Source: Siphonodentalium dalli
Lineage: Eukaryota > Mollusca > Scaphopoda > Gadilida > Siphonodentaliidae
Length of the DNA stretch: 64,000 nt
Direction: 5' to 3'
Assembly (NCBI GenBank): GCA_032622095.1
Contig: CP136061.1
Span: 66,655,127-66,719,126 of the forward strand
Shown here in pieces: positions 11,311 to 22,921 of this stretch; position 1 is the stretch's first letter; the number at the start of each line of letters is the position of its first letter. The notes beneath the pieces were generated by a model. The model worked only from the letters and a program-made list of their open reading frames with translations. It searched no databases and was not told the origin of the DNA. Position numbers and translations under genes: made by a program.

Positions 11311-11562
11311 ACAGAACAAATTAAACATGTCTTTTGTAGATTCATGTGTTTATCGAACGATTGCATCTATGTTTCTTTCTGGTATAAAATTGCACAAAAG
11401 TAGTCAAAAATGTTATAGAAATACCGATGTTGCCGATGCAAGCACTTCCGGGAAGTGATAAATCATCTTTTAGTTCTTTTTGCATGTGCACTTGCAACCA
11501 CTTTATTTCCTCATGTATATTCTGTTGTCATTTATTGCCGCGTACTGAATTTGTGTTATGTC

Positions 11563-11646
11563 TGAGCGGGGTAAGCCTAAGTTCCCAGCACTTGTGCCCT
11601 AATCAATATTGTCTTATATGCCCTATATTGGCAATACAAATATGTT
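11563..11646 (+). mobile_element. tRNA-derived SINE, copy 2 (fragment)
   Basis: GAGCGGGGTAAGCCTAAG, CCCAGCACTTGTGCCC, then TATTGGCAATAC and ATATGTTTAA. These are the same ordered blocks as 5,695-5,780. It ends exactly where the MITE at 11,649 begins. Confidence 0.5.
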
Positions 11647-11648
11647 TA

Positions 11649-12119
11649 AAGGTACTCAACCCGATAAAACTCCTCTCAATTACTATTTCAATGGCTTCGG
11701 GGGTCAAAAATATTTGATTCGAGTCGAGGAAGTCACCCATCAAAGCTCAGATTTGTTAGATATCGATTTTAGAAATCTATTATTTTTCATTATCGGGAAT
11801 ACTATCTGGCCCAGAACTCAGTCAAAATTGCGTTAAAATTACCACTTGATTTTAGAGTTATTCATCCTTGTCTGTTTGAATAGATTTGGAGTACACATCC
11901 AGAGCAGATTACGGCAGTTATTGGTACTCATCTCGAGAACATAACAAATTTGAAAAATCAATATCTAATAACTCTGAGCTTTGTTTGATGTGTTCCTCGA
12001 CTCGAATCAAATATTTTTTACCCCCAAAGCCAAAGAAATAGTAATATAGGAACCTCTGATCGGATTGTTGTTGTTGGAATCTGTTGAGATGGGGACCCTC
12101 TTTACGGGTTGAGTACCTT
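11649..12119. mobile_element. TA-target MITE with long TIRs, copy 1 (471 bp)
   Basis: The ends are AAGGTACTCAACCCGAT and its complement CGGGTTGAGTACCTT, flanked by TA. The inverted arms extend over about 100 bp, including AATATTTGATTCGAGTCGAG and its complement. The same element, 431 bp, is at 35,607-36,037. It is non-coding. Confidence 0.75.
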
Positions 12120-13282
12120 TAACTGACATACTTCATACTTATTAAAAGAAATATATAATAAAAGTGTACATTGTAATGGTATATTATTCATATGAAGGGA
12201 AGTTGAGGAAACATGAGCAGACGATAGGCAATTGAAAGTGCAGAAAGAATCCTATCCATTGAAGGGGCTTTTGGGATAATACGTTCAGTGGTAATTTATT
12301 GAACTTATTACCTGAACATTTCTAAAGGGATAACTACTCGCCAATGATTATTTAGTAAAGAATCGGTTAACCATACATGATGTATGACAAAATATGCAAA
12401 ATATAGAGTTATGATACGCCTTACCAGTCTGTTGATCGAAAAGATGTAGAAATCAACCACTACATGGACGGATTTATTTGGTCGACTTTGTGTTGAGTAT
12501 CCATCCATCAAGTCTCTTTTCAATTGCGCTTCTTGTTCGAATGAGTACTCTCCATGGCAACCACCTGGTGTAAGAAATGTGACACTCCACGTTTATTTAA
12601 TAATCATTTGGGTAAATTTCTTAATGTAGATTACCACTGGATGTGGCCAGAGGCGTTATTTCGTGGGCTATCAGATTAAATGATGATGAGTTGGCGGGGC
12701 TAACCCGTAATATCGGGTGTTACTACATGTAGGTAATTCATATCAATAGCACATTCTCTTGTTTTATCGAGTGCACTTCATGCTCTCCCAGCGTCAAACG
12801 TCGTTCTTATATTTGACATAAGCATTCACTTGTATTTTCTTTTTATACTTGCTGAAACTGGCTACTTTTTGGCAGCCTTTATTCAGCGGCGTAGGGGGCC
12901 TGCGCGAACAATTTGAACGGTGGGGTTAAGTTTACGCCCACAGCACATTTTCACAAAAATATAATTGGAACTCCATCTAAAAATCGTGACACTTTTTTTT
13001 CGAAATTTAAAAATATTAATCGCAATGTTTTCCAACTAGCTTAAAAATTGGTCCAGTGTTTCCAGTAAATTGGTCTTATAGGCCCGTAGTGGGCTTTGTG
13101 AGCACCGCATATACACACTCGACGCAGGGAGAGCTGGACTGCAATAGCGTTGAACTGAACAATTCTTAAAAATAGAATGACCTTTGACATGCTCTTTGAA
13201 CTCTTGGTCTCGTCTTTCCGAGCCACATATGCAGCGATTGGATAATCGCGTTTATCTCAAACAATTAGAATTAACGTTACTA
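12120..13282. other. No gene recognised; short shared block near 12.88 kb
   Basis: TGAAACTGGCT, then CCTTTATTCAGCGGCGTAGG at about 12,852-12,905 resembles 39,203-39,265 and looks like a transposon end. The remainder shows nothing. Confidence 0.35.
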
Positions 13283-13617
13283 AAGGTCGTTCCACTCCGG
13301 GCGCGAGCGAGCGATTATAACGGCCGTTTTCTAACGTCCGTAGCGATTTTTATGTTCACACCGCAAGCGACCGACTCGCTGACCACGAGGCGATTATAGC
13401 AGTGATTTTATGCTTCCTCGAATTCTCGCTTTGTTGCAAACCAGCGAGATAATTGGACGGCTCTCAAATAGGGTGTTTATACGACCGTAATTTTTCTATT
13501 TGATGACGGCACACTGATTTGTCTCCGCGATAATGGAGGATGTTAGCGAGAGGCTAATAATCGAAGTACAACGCCACGTGTGTCTGTATGGCACATGTGT
13601 GTCTGTATGACTGTGTG

Positions 13618-13667
13618 TGTATGTATGACTGTATGTATGTATGTATGTATGTATGTATGCCATGTGT
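13618..13667. repeat. (TGTA)n microsatellite
   Basis: A TGTA tetranucleotide run with one interruption (TGTATGACTG). Confidence 0.9.
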
Positions 13668-13942
13668 ATCTGTATGACTGTATGTCGCTATGACCAAATA
13701 ATTAAACCATTTTTTTGGGTGATTTTTCGTGACTGAAATTCCACCTTAGATTACTATATTCAGTTTATTCCTTGTAAAGAACTAAAATCATGGACATTAT
13801 AATCTGCTCCATTGGCTGGTGAATTATATTTTGGTATAATCAGGGGAAATGATAAAGAATATAACGAGGCTAGTTCATTCCAAAAGACGTTGTGGTAAAC
13901 ATGAGACAATGCATTCATCAACTAATAATAATCGCGTATTAT

Positions 13943-14748
13943 AATACCGGGTGGGTGCACTATTATAACTAATGTGTAGAAACGATTACACATCAAATGT
14001 GTAAACACGGTTAATACACATAGCAATGTGTAGTTTTACATACACATACATTGACCAAGTGCCGTTCTACACATAATGTGTACATTTTATTACACACTCT
14101 TGTGTAAGAACGTATAGCGTGCGCATTGCGTGCGTTCAGTTTCATAGTCTGCTACATGACGGCGATATTGTTTGAGTATATGTTTTCTCAATACCCATGT
14201 CATTTTGAGTGACGAGAATAAACAAATTGTAGACAAGGAATGTAATTCAGAATTCCGACTTGTGAGTATTGTATTAATGATATATGAGGATTTATTTGTT
14301 AAAACTTTCATGAAGAATACTGCTCTTACTCTTGTTTATATGATTGTTGTAATACGTTAATACTAATCACGTGCAACCACGCCACGACCATGGTTTGTTC
14401 ATTTAAAATGAAAACTCACACATGACAGAGCAAAATATTACGTACCATTGTACGCCAAGAAAGTTTTAACATATAAATCTCCATTTGCCATGAATACTAT
14501 ATACCCACAGTTCGGAATACTGAACTTTACATTCTTGTCTACGATATATATGTGTAAGAATTTACACAAAATGTGTAAGGCATAGGTGTTGATTTTATGC
14601 ACACCAGTGTGTATAAATGTCTATAAATTGACCCATTTATTGTGTAAAATATGTTTAAGATAAAAAATGAATAATGGTTGTGTAACAGGGCTACACGTTG
14701 TGTGTAGAAACCCTACGCATTAGTCATAAGTGTGTGGGGTGGCGGTAT
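13943..14748. mobile_element. Nested TIR element with TGTGTA/TACACA subterminal repeats
   Basis: The left end ATACCGGGTGGGTGCAC and the complement of the right end ATACCGCCACCCCACAC align, and both continue into a CTAATGYGTAGAAA-type block. Each end then has a cluster of about ten TGTGTA or TACACA hexamers within 150-200 bp, while the middle has few. Such subterminal clusters are usually transposase-binding sites. The superfamily is unknown. Confidence 0.55.
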
Positions 14749-14933
14749 CCCCATGCAGCCACCTGACTCCCCTGAAATTAGCGTACACACAGAATAATAA
14801 CCTGACTATCGCGCGTGACGAAGCGTTTCAGTCGCTTGCGGTGTGAACAAAAAAATCGCGCGCTTTGAACTGCTACGGACGTTAGAAAACTGCCGTTATA
14901 ATCGCTCGCTCGCGCCCGGTGTGGAACAACCTT

Positions 14934-15567
14934 TAGGGACGGTTCTTAGATAAATAACCATATTCTTTCTGAAAATCACGCACAACCTCAGCGTTATTAT
15001 TCGCCCATTAGAGGCATTACCACATATGAGATGAACGAGACAAAGCTGCCTACGTAACGTATGATATACAAGGTGAGTGATCAGTATGTAGTATAGTCGG
15101 TCTTGTTTGTCCACTAATGTAACACGTTCAGCAAATACAGGCGAGGGCAGTCTCAGTGACTGAGTCTGACCTGACCTGTCTCACGCAGCCTACTGAGTCA
15201 CTGAGTCTCTCCTCGTGCTCAAAGTAAGAGATTCATAATTTCATGATTCACTCAGGCAATAAACTTCGAAATTCAATTCTGAACGAATCAAATACCTATC
15301 TTATTCTATCTGTGATTAGGTGTACACTGACAAGATTAATTGATCATAGTTTTGTGAAGGGTGTCAGTCACCGAGACCAGATTTATTTTTGACAAAACGA
15401 AAACTGATTGAATCGATTGTTGAAACAGATTCTCGTATTGTTAACTTTTCTAATGATAGAAAACTGGAACACGGGGATGGTAACTGGATTTCACGGTGAT
15501 AAGCCAGTTGAGAAAGCATGATATAAAACACTAGTCTGCACTTGTGCACTACAGTAAGTACATACAT
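14934..15567. other. No recognisable feature
   Basis: There is a short CAGTGACTGAGTC / CTGAGTCACTGAGTC echo near 15,155-15,210. Nothing else is seen. Confidence 0.4.
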
Positions 15568-15733
15568 ATTATCACAACAGTGTGTTGATCTGAATCGTTG
15601 TATCACGTCGATTTGAGGTGGTCAGATTACCAGATCAAACAAGTTGCCGCAGGCAACGAGTTTGATCCGGCAATTTGACCACCCACCTCAACGAGACGTG
15701 ATGCGACGGCGGATCAACTCACTGCTGTGATAA
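15568..15733. mobile_element. Foldback element, 166 bp
   Basis: Inverted arms run from TTATCACAACAGTGTGTTGATC to the complement ending GCTGTGATAA. They pass through GTATCACGTCG / CGAGACGTGAT and GAGGTGGTCA / TGACCACCCACCTC to a GTTGCCGCAGGCAAC centre. Confidence 0.65.
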
Positions 15734-16030
15734 AAGGTTTATTATATGACGCCCAATTTACAATAATAACCATTTAATTACCGATTTTTTTCACTTTAAT
15801 ATGTTGACCTCATTTTGAAAGTTTGGGCGGAAATGGGAACTGTATTTTGTCGATGGAAATTCCCAGCGAGAGTAGTAATATGCGTAAGAAATGAGGTGGT
15901 TCGTTCAACATTCAAAATTTAATAACTGTTCAACAATTTCACTTGGAAAACAACAAAAAAGAAAACTAACATTTCACTCAGAATCACTCAGGATAAAATG
16001 TCACTCATGGAGTGTTGCATCTTATTTGAA
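15734..16030. other. No recognisable feature
   Basis: AT-rich DNA lying downstream of the recombinase fragment on its own strand. No gene signal. Confidence 0.4.
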
Positions 16031-16447
16031 TCAATCATAGTTATTGATGCTTTGAACATTTCGCTGTCTTGTTAACTGCTGGATGGTTGTTGGTGCAATG
16101 CCATCATGTAATAAGCGAGTAGCTGTTGTCTTCCATTCGCTGGTGTTCGTTTTCTTCCCTGGTAAGTTCGCCCTTTCAGCCATATTTTTCATAATACTGA
16201 TAATTGTATTAACGCCAAGAGCCTGTTTCTGGTACCATATAATGCCATCTGACCTGCGTTTATAATTTATCGCAAGGTAGAAGGGGCTATCACTCTCTTT
16301 CATACTTTCCGGTCTTCTGGCAGCAAACTCCTTGTAGGCATTCACTGGGCAGTTCTCAACGTCATCGGGAATGGAAAACTGTGTCGGCTTGAATTTCTTC
16401 GTGTCACTATTATTTCCCGTTCGCGTTTTTGTATCACGCTCACTCTT
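16031..16447 (-). pseudogene. Crypton-like tyrosine recombinase fragment (DUF3504-type C-terminus)
   Basis: Read on the - strand, the frame gives KKFKPTQFSIP, ENCPVNAYKEFAARRPESM, an SPFYLAINYKRR segment, an IWYQKQALGVNTI segment and TRLLHDGIAPTTIQQL, and ends NVQSINNYD. That order is the C-terminal catalytic half of the Crypton/ZMYM-type DUF3504 family. There, an H-S-x-R helix precedes ...IxQLxxHxNVQSxNNY with the tyrosine nucleophile. Here the HSxR position reads TSEW and the H before NVQS is Q-R, so catalysis is probably lost. The frame is open from about 16,447, after a T-rich stretch ending AAAAG that could be a splice acceptor. The N-terminal half is absent. Confidence 0.55.
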
Positions 16448-16529
16448 TTAAAAGATATACAAAATTTAGAAGATATATAAAAAATAAAATAAAATATAAA
16501 TAAAATAAATTTTAATTTAATTTGAATGA

Positions 16530-16644
16530 GGTCCGTATATATGAGCCGGAGCTCCGTAAAAGCCAGGGTCGCAACAGCCGGGGTCCGTATAAGCCAGGGT
16601 CCGTATGAGATGGAGGTCCGTAAAAGCCAGGGTCGTAACAGCCG
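16530..16644. repeat. ~16-bp minisatellite (GTCCGTAAAAGCCAGG type)
   Basis: About seven degenerate units of GTCCGTAAAAGCCAGG / GTCGCAACAGCCGGG lie just beyond the recombinase fragment, upstream of it on its strand. Confidence 0.8.
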
Positions 16645-17134
16645 CATACCATTTTATTATATCTCCACGCTATCAATTCAAGCAGGCCATATATTCAGTG
16701 TTAGACATATCGCGTAGATATTTTTAGTTATATATATAGTGTACATGTTATGAGAAAACTTCAAAAGTGTCTCAAAAAGTACACCTCTTGTAAAGTTCTT
16801 TCAAACACGGACTGAAATGTCATTACCACTGTGTAGGAACTGTTACATCGGAAGTCGTTCTAGATATCTTGAATGTATTATACTTTATTACACGCTTGTT
16901 CCTAGAAGTACAGTGTTATTGCTGTTCCATATTTACAAATCCGTATGGAACGTACGTACCATACGCATCGCGTTGACGTAAAATGACGTACATGACGTTC
17001 GCCTCAACCATGAAACTGGAACTATTTAAATAAAAGAATCATCACACTTGACAAACACGCCCTGTATGTGCATAAATAAACCTTCTAATCCTTTATTTTT
17101 GATCCACGGATTCTAGGACGCGAAGCGTGTAATA
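16645..17134. other. No gene; one arm of a distant inverted match
   Basis: CACTGTGTAGGAACTGTTAC at about 16,828-16,860, with the following ATCGGAAGTCGTTCT, recurs inverted at about 19,660-19,705. Nothing else is seen. Confidence 0.4.
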
Positions 17135-17294
17135 AACACAGAACGACACGATGTGTAAATGGCTGTGTCGATACGGCGCTCGTGCTGTCGCGGAAGGATA
17201 GAACACGAGGCACAAGCGCCTCTCGTTCTATCCTTCCGCGACAGAACTCGTGCCGTATCGACAAACCCATTTACACATCGTGTCGTTCTGTGTA
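17135..17294. mobile_element. GC-rich foldback element, 160 bp
   Basis: Near-perfect arms of about 77 bp: ACACAGAACGACACGATGTG ... CGCGGAAGGATAGAAC and the complement, with a tiny ACAA-type loop. Both strands carry ~60-codon frames only because of the symmetry. Confidence 0.75.
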
Positions 17295-17682
17295 TTTCCC
17301 CAAATGAACAGAGGCTGCAGAAGTGCCGTGTTATCGAAACCTGAACTCTGGATCACAATTAACTCGGAATTAGCGAGTTAACGCGTGAATATCAACATGT
17401 TATCACTGAAATTCAAGCCACGTAAACGCAATTCCTTTGTTTTTGGTGGCGTATAAAATATGAAACGCATTCTGAACACGAACACTGAGTGTAAAGTATA
17501 CCCGTGTTATTCTTCTGTAAAATATCTGAGAAAATATCCCGATAGCGGTTGCTAAATTGGAACAGCAGCCTCGTAATCAACACGTGTACGTGTTACGGTT
17601 CTATTTCAAGTCAATCGTGTCTGTGACGGTTCTATACATAAGTTTTATTCGAACATTTAGCCGAATATTGTCTTGTATATCT
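17295..17682. other. No recognisable feature
   Basis: AT-rich DNA without a supported feature. Confidence 0.4.
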
Positions 17683-18052
17683 GACATTTTAAACCAGATA
17701 ATGACTGTAGCTTATGCCACTTACATAATACAACAGGTATATTAATAAATAATACAATAAATACCTAATAATAATATTAAGTGACATTAATTGGCAGAAA
17801 CCAAATATTGAAAGTCTCGAGGGGTATAATATCATAATCATGCCTGCCTATATAAATAATGGTAGTAGAAATCTACTCTCAGGAGATTATGAGATGTTAT
17901 ATTCATTTAACGTTATTCGTTTAATTAATACAGGGCCATGGTTGAAAGATCCAGGTGGGACAATGTTTCGATGCCAGCACCAATATATTTCTTCTTCGAA
18001 AGTCCCGCCTAAGGGACATTTACGCATGTTTGTCGCCCAGACAAACATATCT
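17683..18052 (+). repeat. Dispersed repeat T, forward copy
   Basis: About 370 bp that recur inverted at 25,602-25,949. Shared blocks include CAGAAACCAAATATTGAAAG, ATGATTATGAT-type, AGATTATGAGATGTTATATT, GGTGGGACAATGTTT and CCTAAGGGACATTTACRCATG. The 77- and 86-codon frames are not conserved between copies and show no known domain. Confidence 0.7.
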
Positions 18053-20104
18053 TATGAAATCACGTTCAACTGAATCATTTGTATGTTATGGCGTGGCCGG
18101 GGGATATGGGTGGTGGGGAGAGATGGGGCTTGGACAGGGAGGGGTGCTTAATTTGTGTATGCCCCAAACTTTGGTCAAATTTGTCATAGGTTACAAATTT
18201 AATACCATACACTAGATTGGTTGGAATTTCACAAACAAAATATGTTGAAATTGTTTCCTTAGTTTGATTTTACAACAATGACTGAGGAAAGTCCCCCCTT
18301 ATACATACACACATTGTTATAATAATGTGTTCGTTTAAAGTGTAATTGTCCTCCGCGCTCATTTAAAACAATATTAACAATATTCAATTCCTATCTAATC
18401 ATCCGGGCCGACTTCTCTCAGGTCGACTTCGCGTCGGGTCGTGTTCGTATTGGGCCATCTTCATATGAGGTCGACTTCACATGGGCCCGACTTTCAGTTG
18501 TACTCTTTTTTCCAACAGTCACATGCTTCTGTAAAACTTCCATTGGCTGATTGAGTTACTTTTAAAGGTTTAGTATTGGTACCCGTATTTACATTCCGGT
18601 ATATCCTCGCAGATGCGTGACTACTCATGCACAAGACCACTTGCCCCGGGGGTGATCTTGCATGTTCGGGGCGACTGCTATAGTAAGTCAAAGGCGGGTG
18701 ACCAAATAAATTTTGCTTTCACTTCATCCAATTTTTATTTTATTTAATATTACAAAAGATAGCCTTTACTAGTATAAAACAATTATTCCCTCTAACAGGC
18801 GAGTGGATACAATTAATTGCGTGATTGATTTATTGCAGGTCAGATTATCATGAACAGCAGAACAAGTGCGATAAAGAAATAACGAATTCGAGCACCTAAC
18901 CTATATAATCAGCATCCAGCAAGCGGATGCCCAACATAAACTTAATAAATTTCGTAATCAGAACAATGTATGGGTGTCAACGAACTTTTAACGTCTTATT
19001 TGTTTACTGATTAAAATGCGTCTACGAAAATAGACAACATAAAATACAAGACAGATAACTCTATATATCCCGTCTTTTCGAACTCCAGTGCTATGAAATT
19101 CCACTATAGTTAACCGGCTTTTGACTCATAACAATGTGGGGCCTGCAAAACGCGTTATTTTTCAAACTGGCTGGCAACTTGGTGAATTTTGTTAGGCGTA
19201 ACACAGGTTATTGAATAATCATAGGAAGGAAGTGTAATTCATGATGACAAAATTGATGACAAGCGGTGAAAATTTCAACTTAATGCATATTATGTTGTGT
19301 TTATCTTGGTCAACTTCATGACATGGTCAGTTTAAACCATTATCCAGCCAAATATTAGCCATAGTATTACTCGTATAAAACCGATTAAATGGGGTGGGGG
19401 GGGGGGGGGGGGGAGAACCGACTCGATCAGGAGAGAACCCAAACAAATATCAAAATTCGCGGTTTTCGTCGTTGTTATGACTCGCACAATGGATTTTTCG
19501 TTATTATTACGCTTGTTGCTCCACCGATTGTGAGAGGCGTGGAAAAATTAATCGAATCATCAGCTAGATGGCTCGAAAATTGCGTTTTAACTGTCAAATG
19601 TATAATTTCGATCACAAGGAACCGTCACAAATCAGTCAAGAACCACCACAACCCGGCGATAGAACGACTTCCGATGTAACAGTTCCTACACAGTGGTCAT
19701 TACTTTCTTTTATTGATGTCAAAGCAATATCGTCGACTTGTTTTGATACCGCGGAAATATTCAAAATCGAATATTATAAGTGTACTTTGGATCGCACACA
19801 GTGAATTTTATGTTGATTTAATCTACGTGGGCCTTACTACGTTTGCGGGTAGTCATATTAGTGACTTCTAATTAATTAAAACGATATCTTGTTCCGTGTA
19901 TAACCGCAGTAATATTTTTATCCATTGACACTTGTACTGGAGGAAAATGGTTTTATTTATGTTTATATATATATATATATATATAAACCCTTGTTGGAGA
20001 GGGATGCAGTCAACTAGAAAACTACAGGCATCCTGAGAATTAGCCAACTGACTAGATTAATATAAACAGCCAATATGCCAAAGATTATATAGCAAACTAT
20101 ATGT
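18053..20104. other. No gene; low-complexity patches
   Basis: Contains a degenerate GGTCGACTTC repeat (about 18,404-18,495), an 18-G tract (19,396-19,413) and a (TA)n tract (19,961-19,986). The frames at 19,389-19,804 partly derive from the G run and from the inverted match to 16.83 kb. No domain is recognised. Confidence 0.45.
19961..19986. repeat. (TA)n microsatellite
   Basis: About 12 TA dinucleotides. Confidence 0.9.
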
Positions 20105-20683
20105 AATCGGGGTTCACGATTAGATGGCTAGTGGCATATAATCGCGAGCACATGTGGCACGTGATGTTCGATTGAATATTAGAATGTTGGATATCATATA
20201 ATCCCATATTCCATAATATGTCAAATATAGCGAATTATCGAAATATGAAATACGACGAAAAAGCGAAATAGGAAAACACAGCGGAATAGCGAAATAGAAC
20301 GAAAAAGCGAAATAGGAAAATACAGCGAAATAGCGAAATAGAGCGAAATATAGAAATAGCAAATTATTTTTATAAACAAAATAACGGAGATATTTGAAGA
20401 AGTGTTTTTGATGAAATAACAGACATATTTGAAGAAGTGTTGTAAGAGCGTAACCCAAACCTCCCCAAGCCCGCCCACCCAATAGAAGAATTTGATTTAT
20501 ATTTCACCAGAGTTGATCTATTGTGGTGTTGCAATTTCTCATACAAATCGCCGTTATTTCGTCAAAGTAACTTCTTTATAGAGTTATTACCCTTCAGATT
20601 AAATATGATATTTAATCGAAACCACGCGTGCCTCCCATGGTCGCGATAATATGCCAATAGCCATCAAATCGTGAACCCCGATT
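20105..20683. mobile_element. TIR element, 579 bp, with internal tandem repeats
   Basis: The termini AATCGGGGTTCACGATTAGA and complement give TIRs of about 60 bp, continuing through TGGCATATAATCGCGA. The inside has a 44-bp tandem repeat of GCGAAATA-like sequence (20,225-20,360) and a ~34-bp duplication (ATATTTGAAGAAGTGTT at about 20,388 and 20,429). The 120-codon - strand frame is low-complexity F/Y/R and not a gene. Confidence 0.7.
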
Positions 20684-20739
20684 GACTATCTTTTGGTAGT
20701 CAAACGTGTGCGTATTAGGTGCAGCCACATAAATTATAT

Positions 20740-20885
20740 ATTTCCTGGTAGATATACCTTTTGTCCACAACCTCAGTCAATATTGAGAGAACATTAATTT
20801 AGTTCGTGGTGTTTTCAAGACTTCAAATGTGGTAGGGGGAACCCTGGAATAATCTCCTTTCTTATTTGCCATCCTCCTTTTGTAT
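20740..20885 (+). repeat. Solo monomer of the ~195-bp satellite
   Basis: TTTGTCCACAACCTCAGT, TAGTTCGTGGTGTTTTCAAG, ACTTCAAATGTGGTAGGGG and TTATTTGCCATCC are the ordered blocks of the array at 52.83-54.83 kb. Confidence 0.65.
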
Positions 20886-20936
20886 TGTGAAACATGCTGA
20901 CTGTATTGTATACATGTATACCGTCAGTTCATGGTG

Positions 20937-21302
20937 TATTCTACACTAAACATAGGGTAAAACGATTTTAAGTACACATGATGGCAAATAGACACTACAT
21001 CTCTAGCGGAGTTCAAGTATAAATAGAAATATCATAATATGTCTCTTCTGCTTTGATGGCGTCCACTTTACTAGATGATTATCTTTATAATTTTCGTCCC
21101 GCACCCAGGGGGCTGCATATTCTACACTACATATAGGCTAGCACGATTTTAAGTTTACATGATGGCAAATAGACATGCACTACATTTCTAGCGGAGTTCA
21201 AGTATAAATAGAAATATCATAATATGTCTTTTCTGCTTTGATGGCGTCCACTTTACTAGATGATTATCCTTATAATTTTCGTCGCGCATCCAGGGGGCTG
21301 CA
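20937..21302 (+). repeat. 181-bp tandem duplication
   Basis: Two direct copies (20,937 and 21,118) start TATTCTACACTA and end CAGGGGGCTGCATAT, about 93% alike by eye. The differences are a few substitutions and a small insertion (ATGC). Confidence 0.85.
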
Positions 21303-22714
21303 TATTATGTTCCCCCAATATGACGAAATATAATCACCGTGTTTGGACAACTGCATGGCATGAGACTGTTCCACCCGTGTGTGACTAATGGCTTAGTATC
21401 TATCAATTCTATCTTTAATGAATTCGACTGAAAAGAAGTCACACCTTGCGCCTTATGGTACGCTAGTACTGATGTAATGTACACGTCTGACCCAGATTTT
21501 CGCGTGTTGCATAATGAAGTCTTATGGGAGTATAATGTTGGTCTCAATTTTGGCCCTTAAAACATTGGAAATCTTCACAATTATGAAATCGCTAGCTTTT
21601 CGTCTTCAATATACTGGCCTGTTTAGTACCGATTTTTAAAACAAATAAGACCGCCATCGATACGAGTACAGCAATCTTTACCTCGGGGGGGGGGGGGGGG
21701 GGGGGGAGTCAGACGTCCTAGAATGAAATAGTGAAAGAAGTCAAGAATTAAGGTGTTAAGTCTGGAATGTTTCGGTCATCGACATGATAGTTTATAAGAA
21801 CAGACAGAATCCAGACTCGCAAGCTAAGACAGCCATAATATTGAAGTTTGTCGTTGCGCTATATATGTATATATGCATGTGCGGTCCATTTAAAAAAAAA
21901 AAATTTCAGCCTTTTTTTCCGTACTTGTTTTAATTTCCGACAGTTATTTGTAAGACTATTACCAGCTTTAATTCCAATACCCCTTGCTCATAATTATATA
22001 GGGACATGGTTAAACTGTTTTTGTTTGGAGTGGGGCGTCTACATTCGAAATATTAACCACCCCTTACCACCAGGCCGAATTCCAATTGCAGAAAGTTGTT
22101 CAATATGATTCATAATTTCCAATGTGAAGTTTTTAGTTCTATTCACTAAATTTTTTAGTTAAAGGCATTTCGCGGTTTAATCCACATTGTAAAAAAGAGA
22201 ATTATACCGTTTACACCTGATATTCTAGCTGAATGTTGGAACATTCTGGCTATATCTGATTTATAGATTAGATGTTATCCTCTGGACCCTATTTTTATTG
22301 CGTACTTTCTCATGTCAAGAAAATCAAACCTTGTTCCTCATACTCGTAACTGTCCGGATTCATTCAGTTAATATTTTGAAACGTTCTGATATAACGGTGA
22401 ATGAATCTTACCTTTAGGTTACATCCTATGGTCCAAAACATAGAGATTACATACAGTTTTGTTTAAATACAGAAATATCTGTGTCTGGAAATAAATAGCG
22501 AAATAGTAAAAATTCGATATTTCTTTCCAGACACCCATGAGATGTTTCAGGAATTCAAACAAAACTGTAGTTGTTCGTTTTATTATATGCGCCTTATTAA
22601 TGCTTAAAGTTGCTAAATTATGCTGCATTCTCACTTTTAATTGCACAACAAATAAAGCAACACCTGGTTGACCAACATTTCTGACACGATCAGCTGATAT
22701 GTATAGCAAACCGC
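21303..22714. other. No gene recognised; 22-G tract
   Basis: An uninterrupted G run lies at 21,685-21,706. A 115-codon - strand frame (22,419-22,766) has no recognisable domain. On that strand a CTAAAG|GTAAGA site lies just past its stop. Confidence 0.4.
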
Positions 22715-22750
22715 TATCAAGTGATGACGTCGTGACGTCAATCCGGAAGC
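22715..22750. promoter_or_regulatory. CRE + ETS motif cluster (promoter-like)
   Basis: TGACGTCG and the perfect CRE palindrome TGACGTCA (22,733-22,740) are followed at once by ATCCGGAAG (an ETS core). Such spacing is common in CpG-type metazoan promoters, but no supported gene starts here. Confidence 0.25.
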
Positions 22751-22795
22751 TACTGTGAAATAACAAAAATCTACATAGAAAGTAATCAATTGGAT

Positions 22796-22921
22796 CCGAG
22801 AATTACGTTAAATAATTCACGAGAGGCGAGAGACGTCCGTAAGAAATGAGTGCGCGTTATCGCACAAGTTTCTTACCAAAACGAATCTCGCCTCGAGTGA
22901 ATTATTTAACGTAATTCTCGG
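22796..22921. mobile_element. Foldback element, 126 bp
   Basis: Arms CCGAGAATTACGTTAAATAA and TTCACGAGAGGCGAGA with the complement at the right. The arms are about 38 bp with few mismatches around a ~50-bp loop. Confidence 0.7.

Larger units (their letters stand above)
13283..14933. mobile_element. 1.65-kb TIR transposon (outer), TA target
   Basis: The terminal inverted repeats are about 65-70 bp: AAGGTCGTTCCACTCCGGGC then GCGAGCGAGCGATTATAACG at the left, and the complement at the right ending GGAACAACCTT. Both ends are flanked by TA. The element encloses a (TGTA)n tract and a second TIR element (13,943-14,748). No transposase frame remains. The GC-rich ends contrast with AT-rich surroundings. 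Confidence 0.75.

Noticed and set aside
20120-20482. 120-codon - strand frame rich in F, Y and R
   Set aside because: Low-complexity translation of the GCGAAATA repeats inside a TIR element.
22419-22766. 115-codon - strand gene
   Set aside because: No recognisable domain, and the promoter-like motifs lie inside the frame rather than before it.
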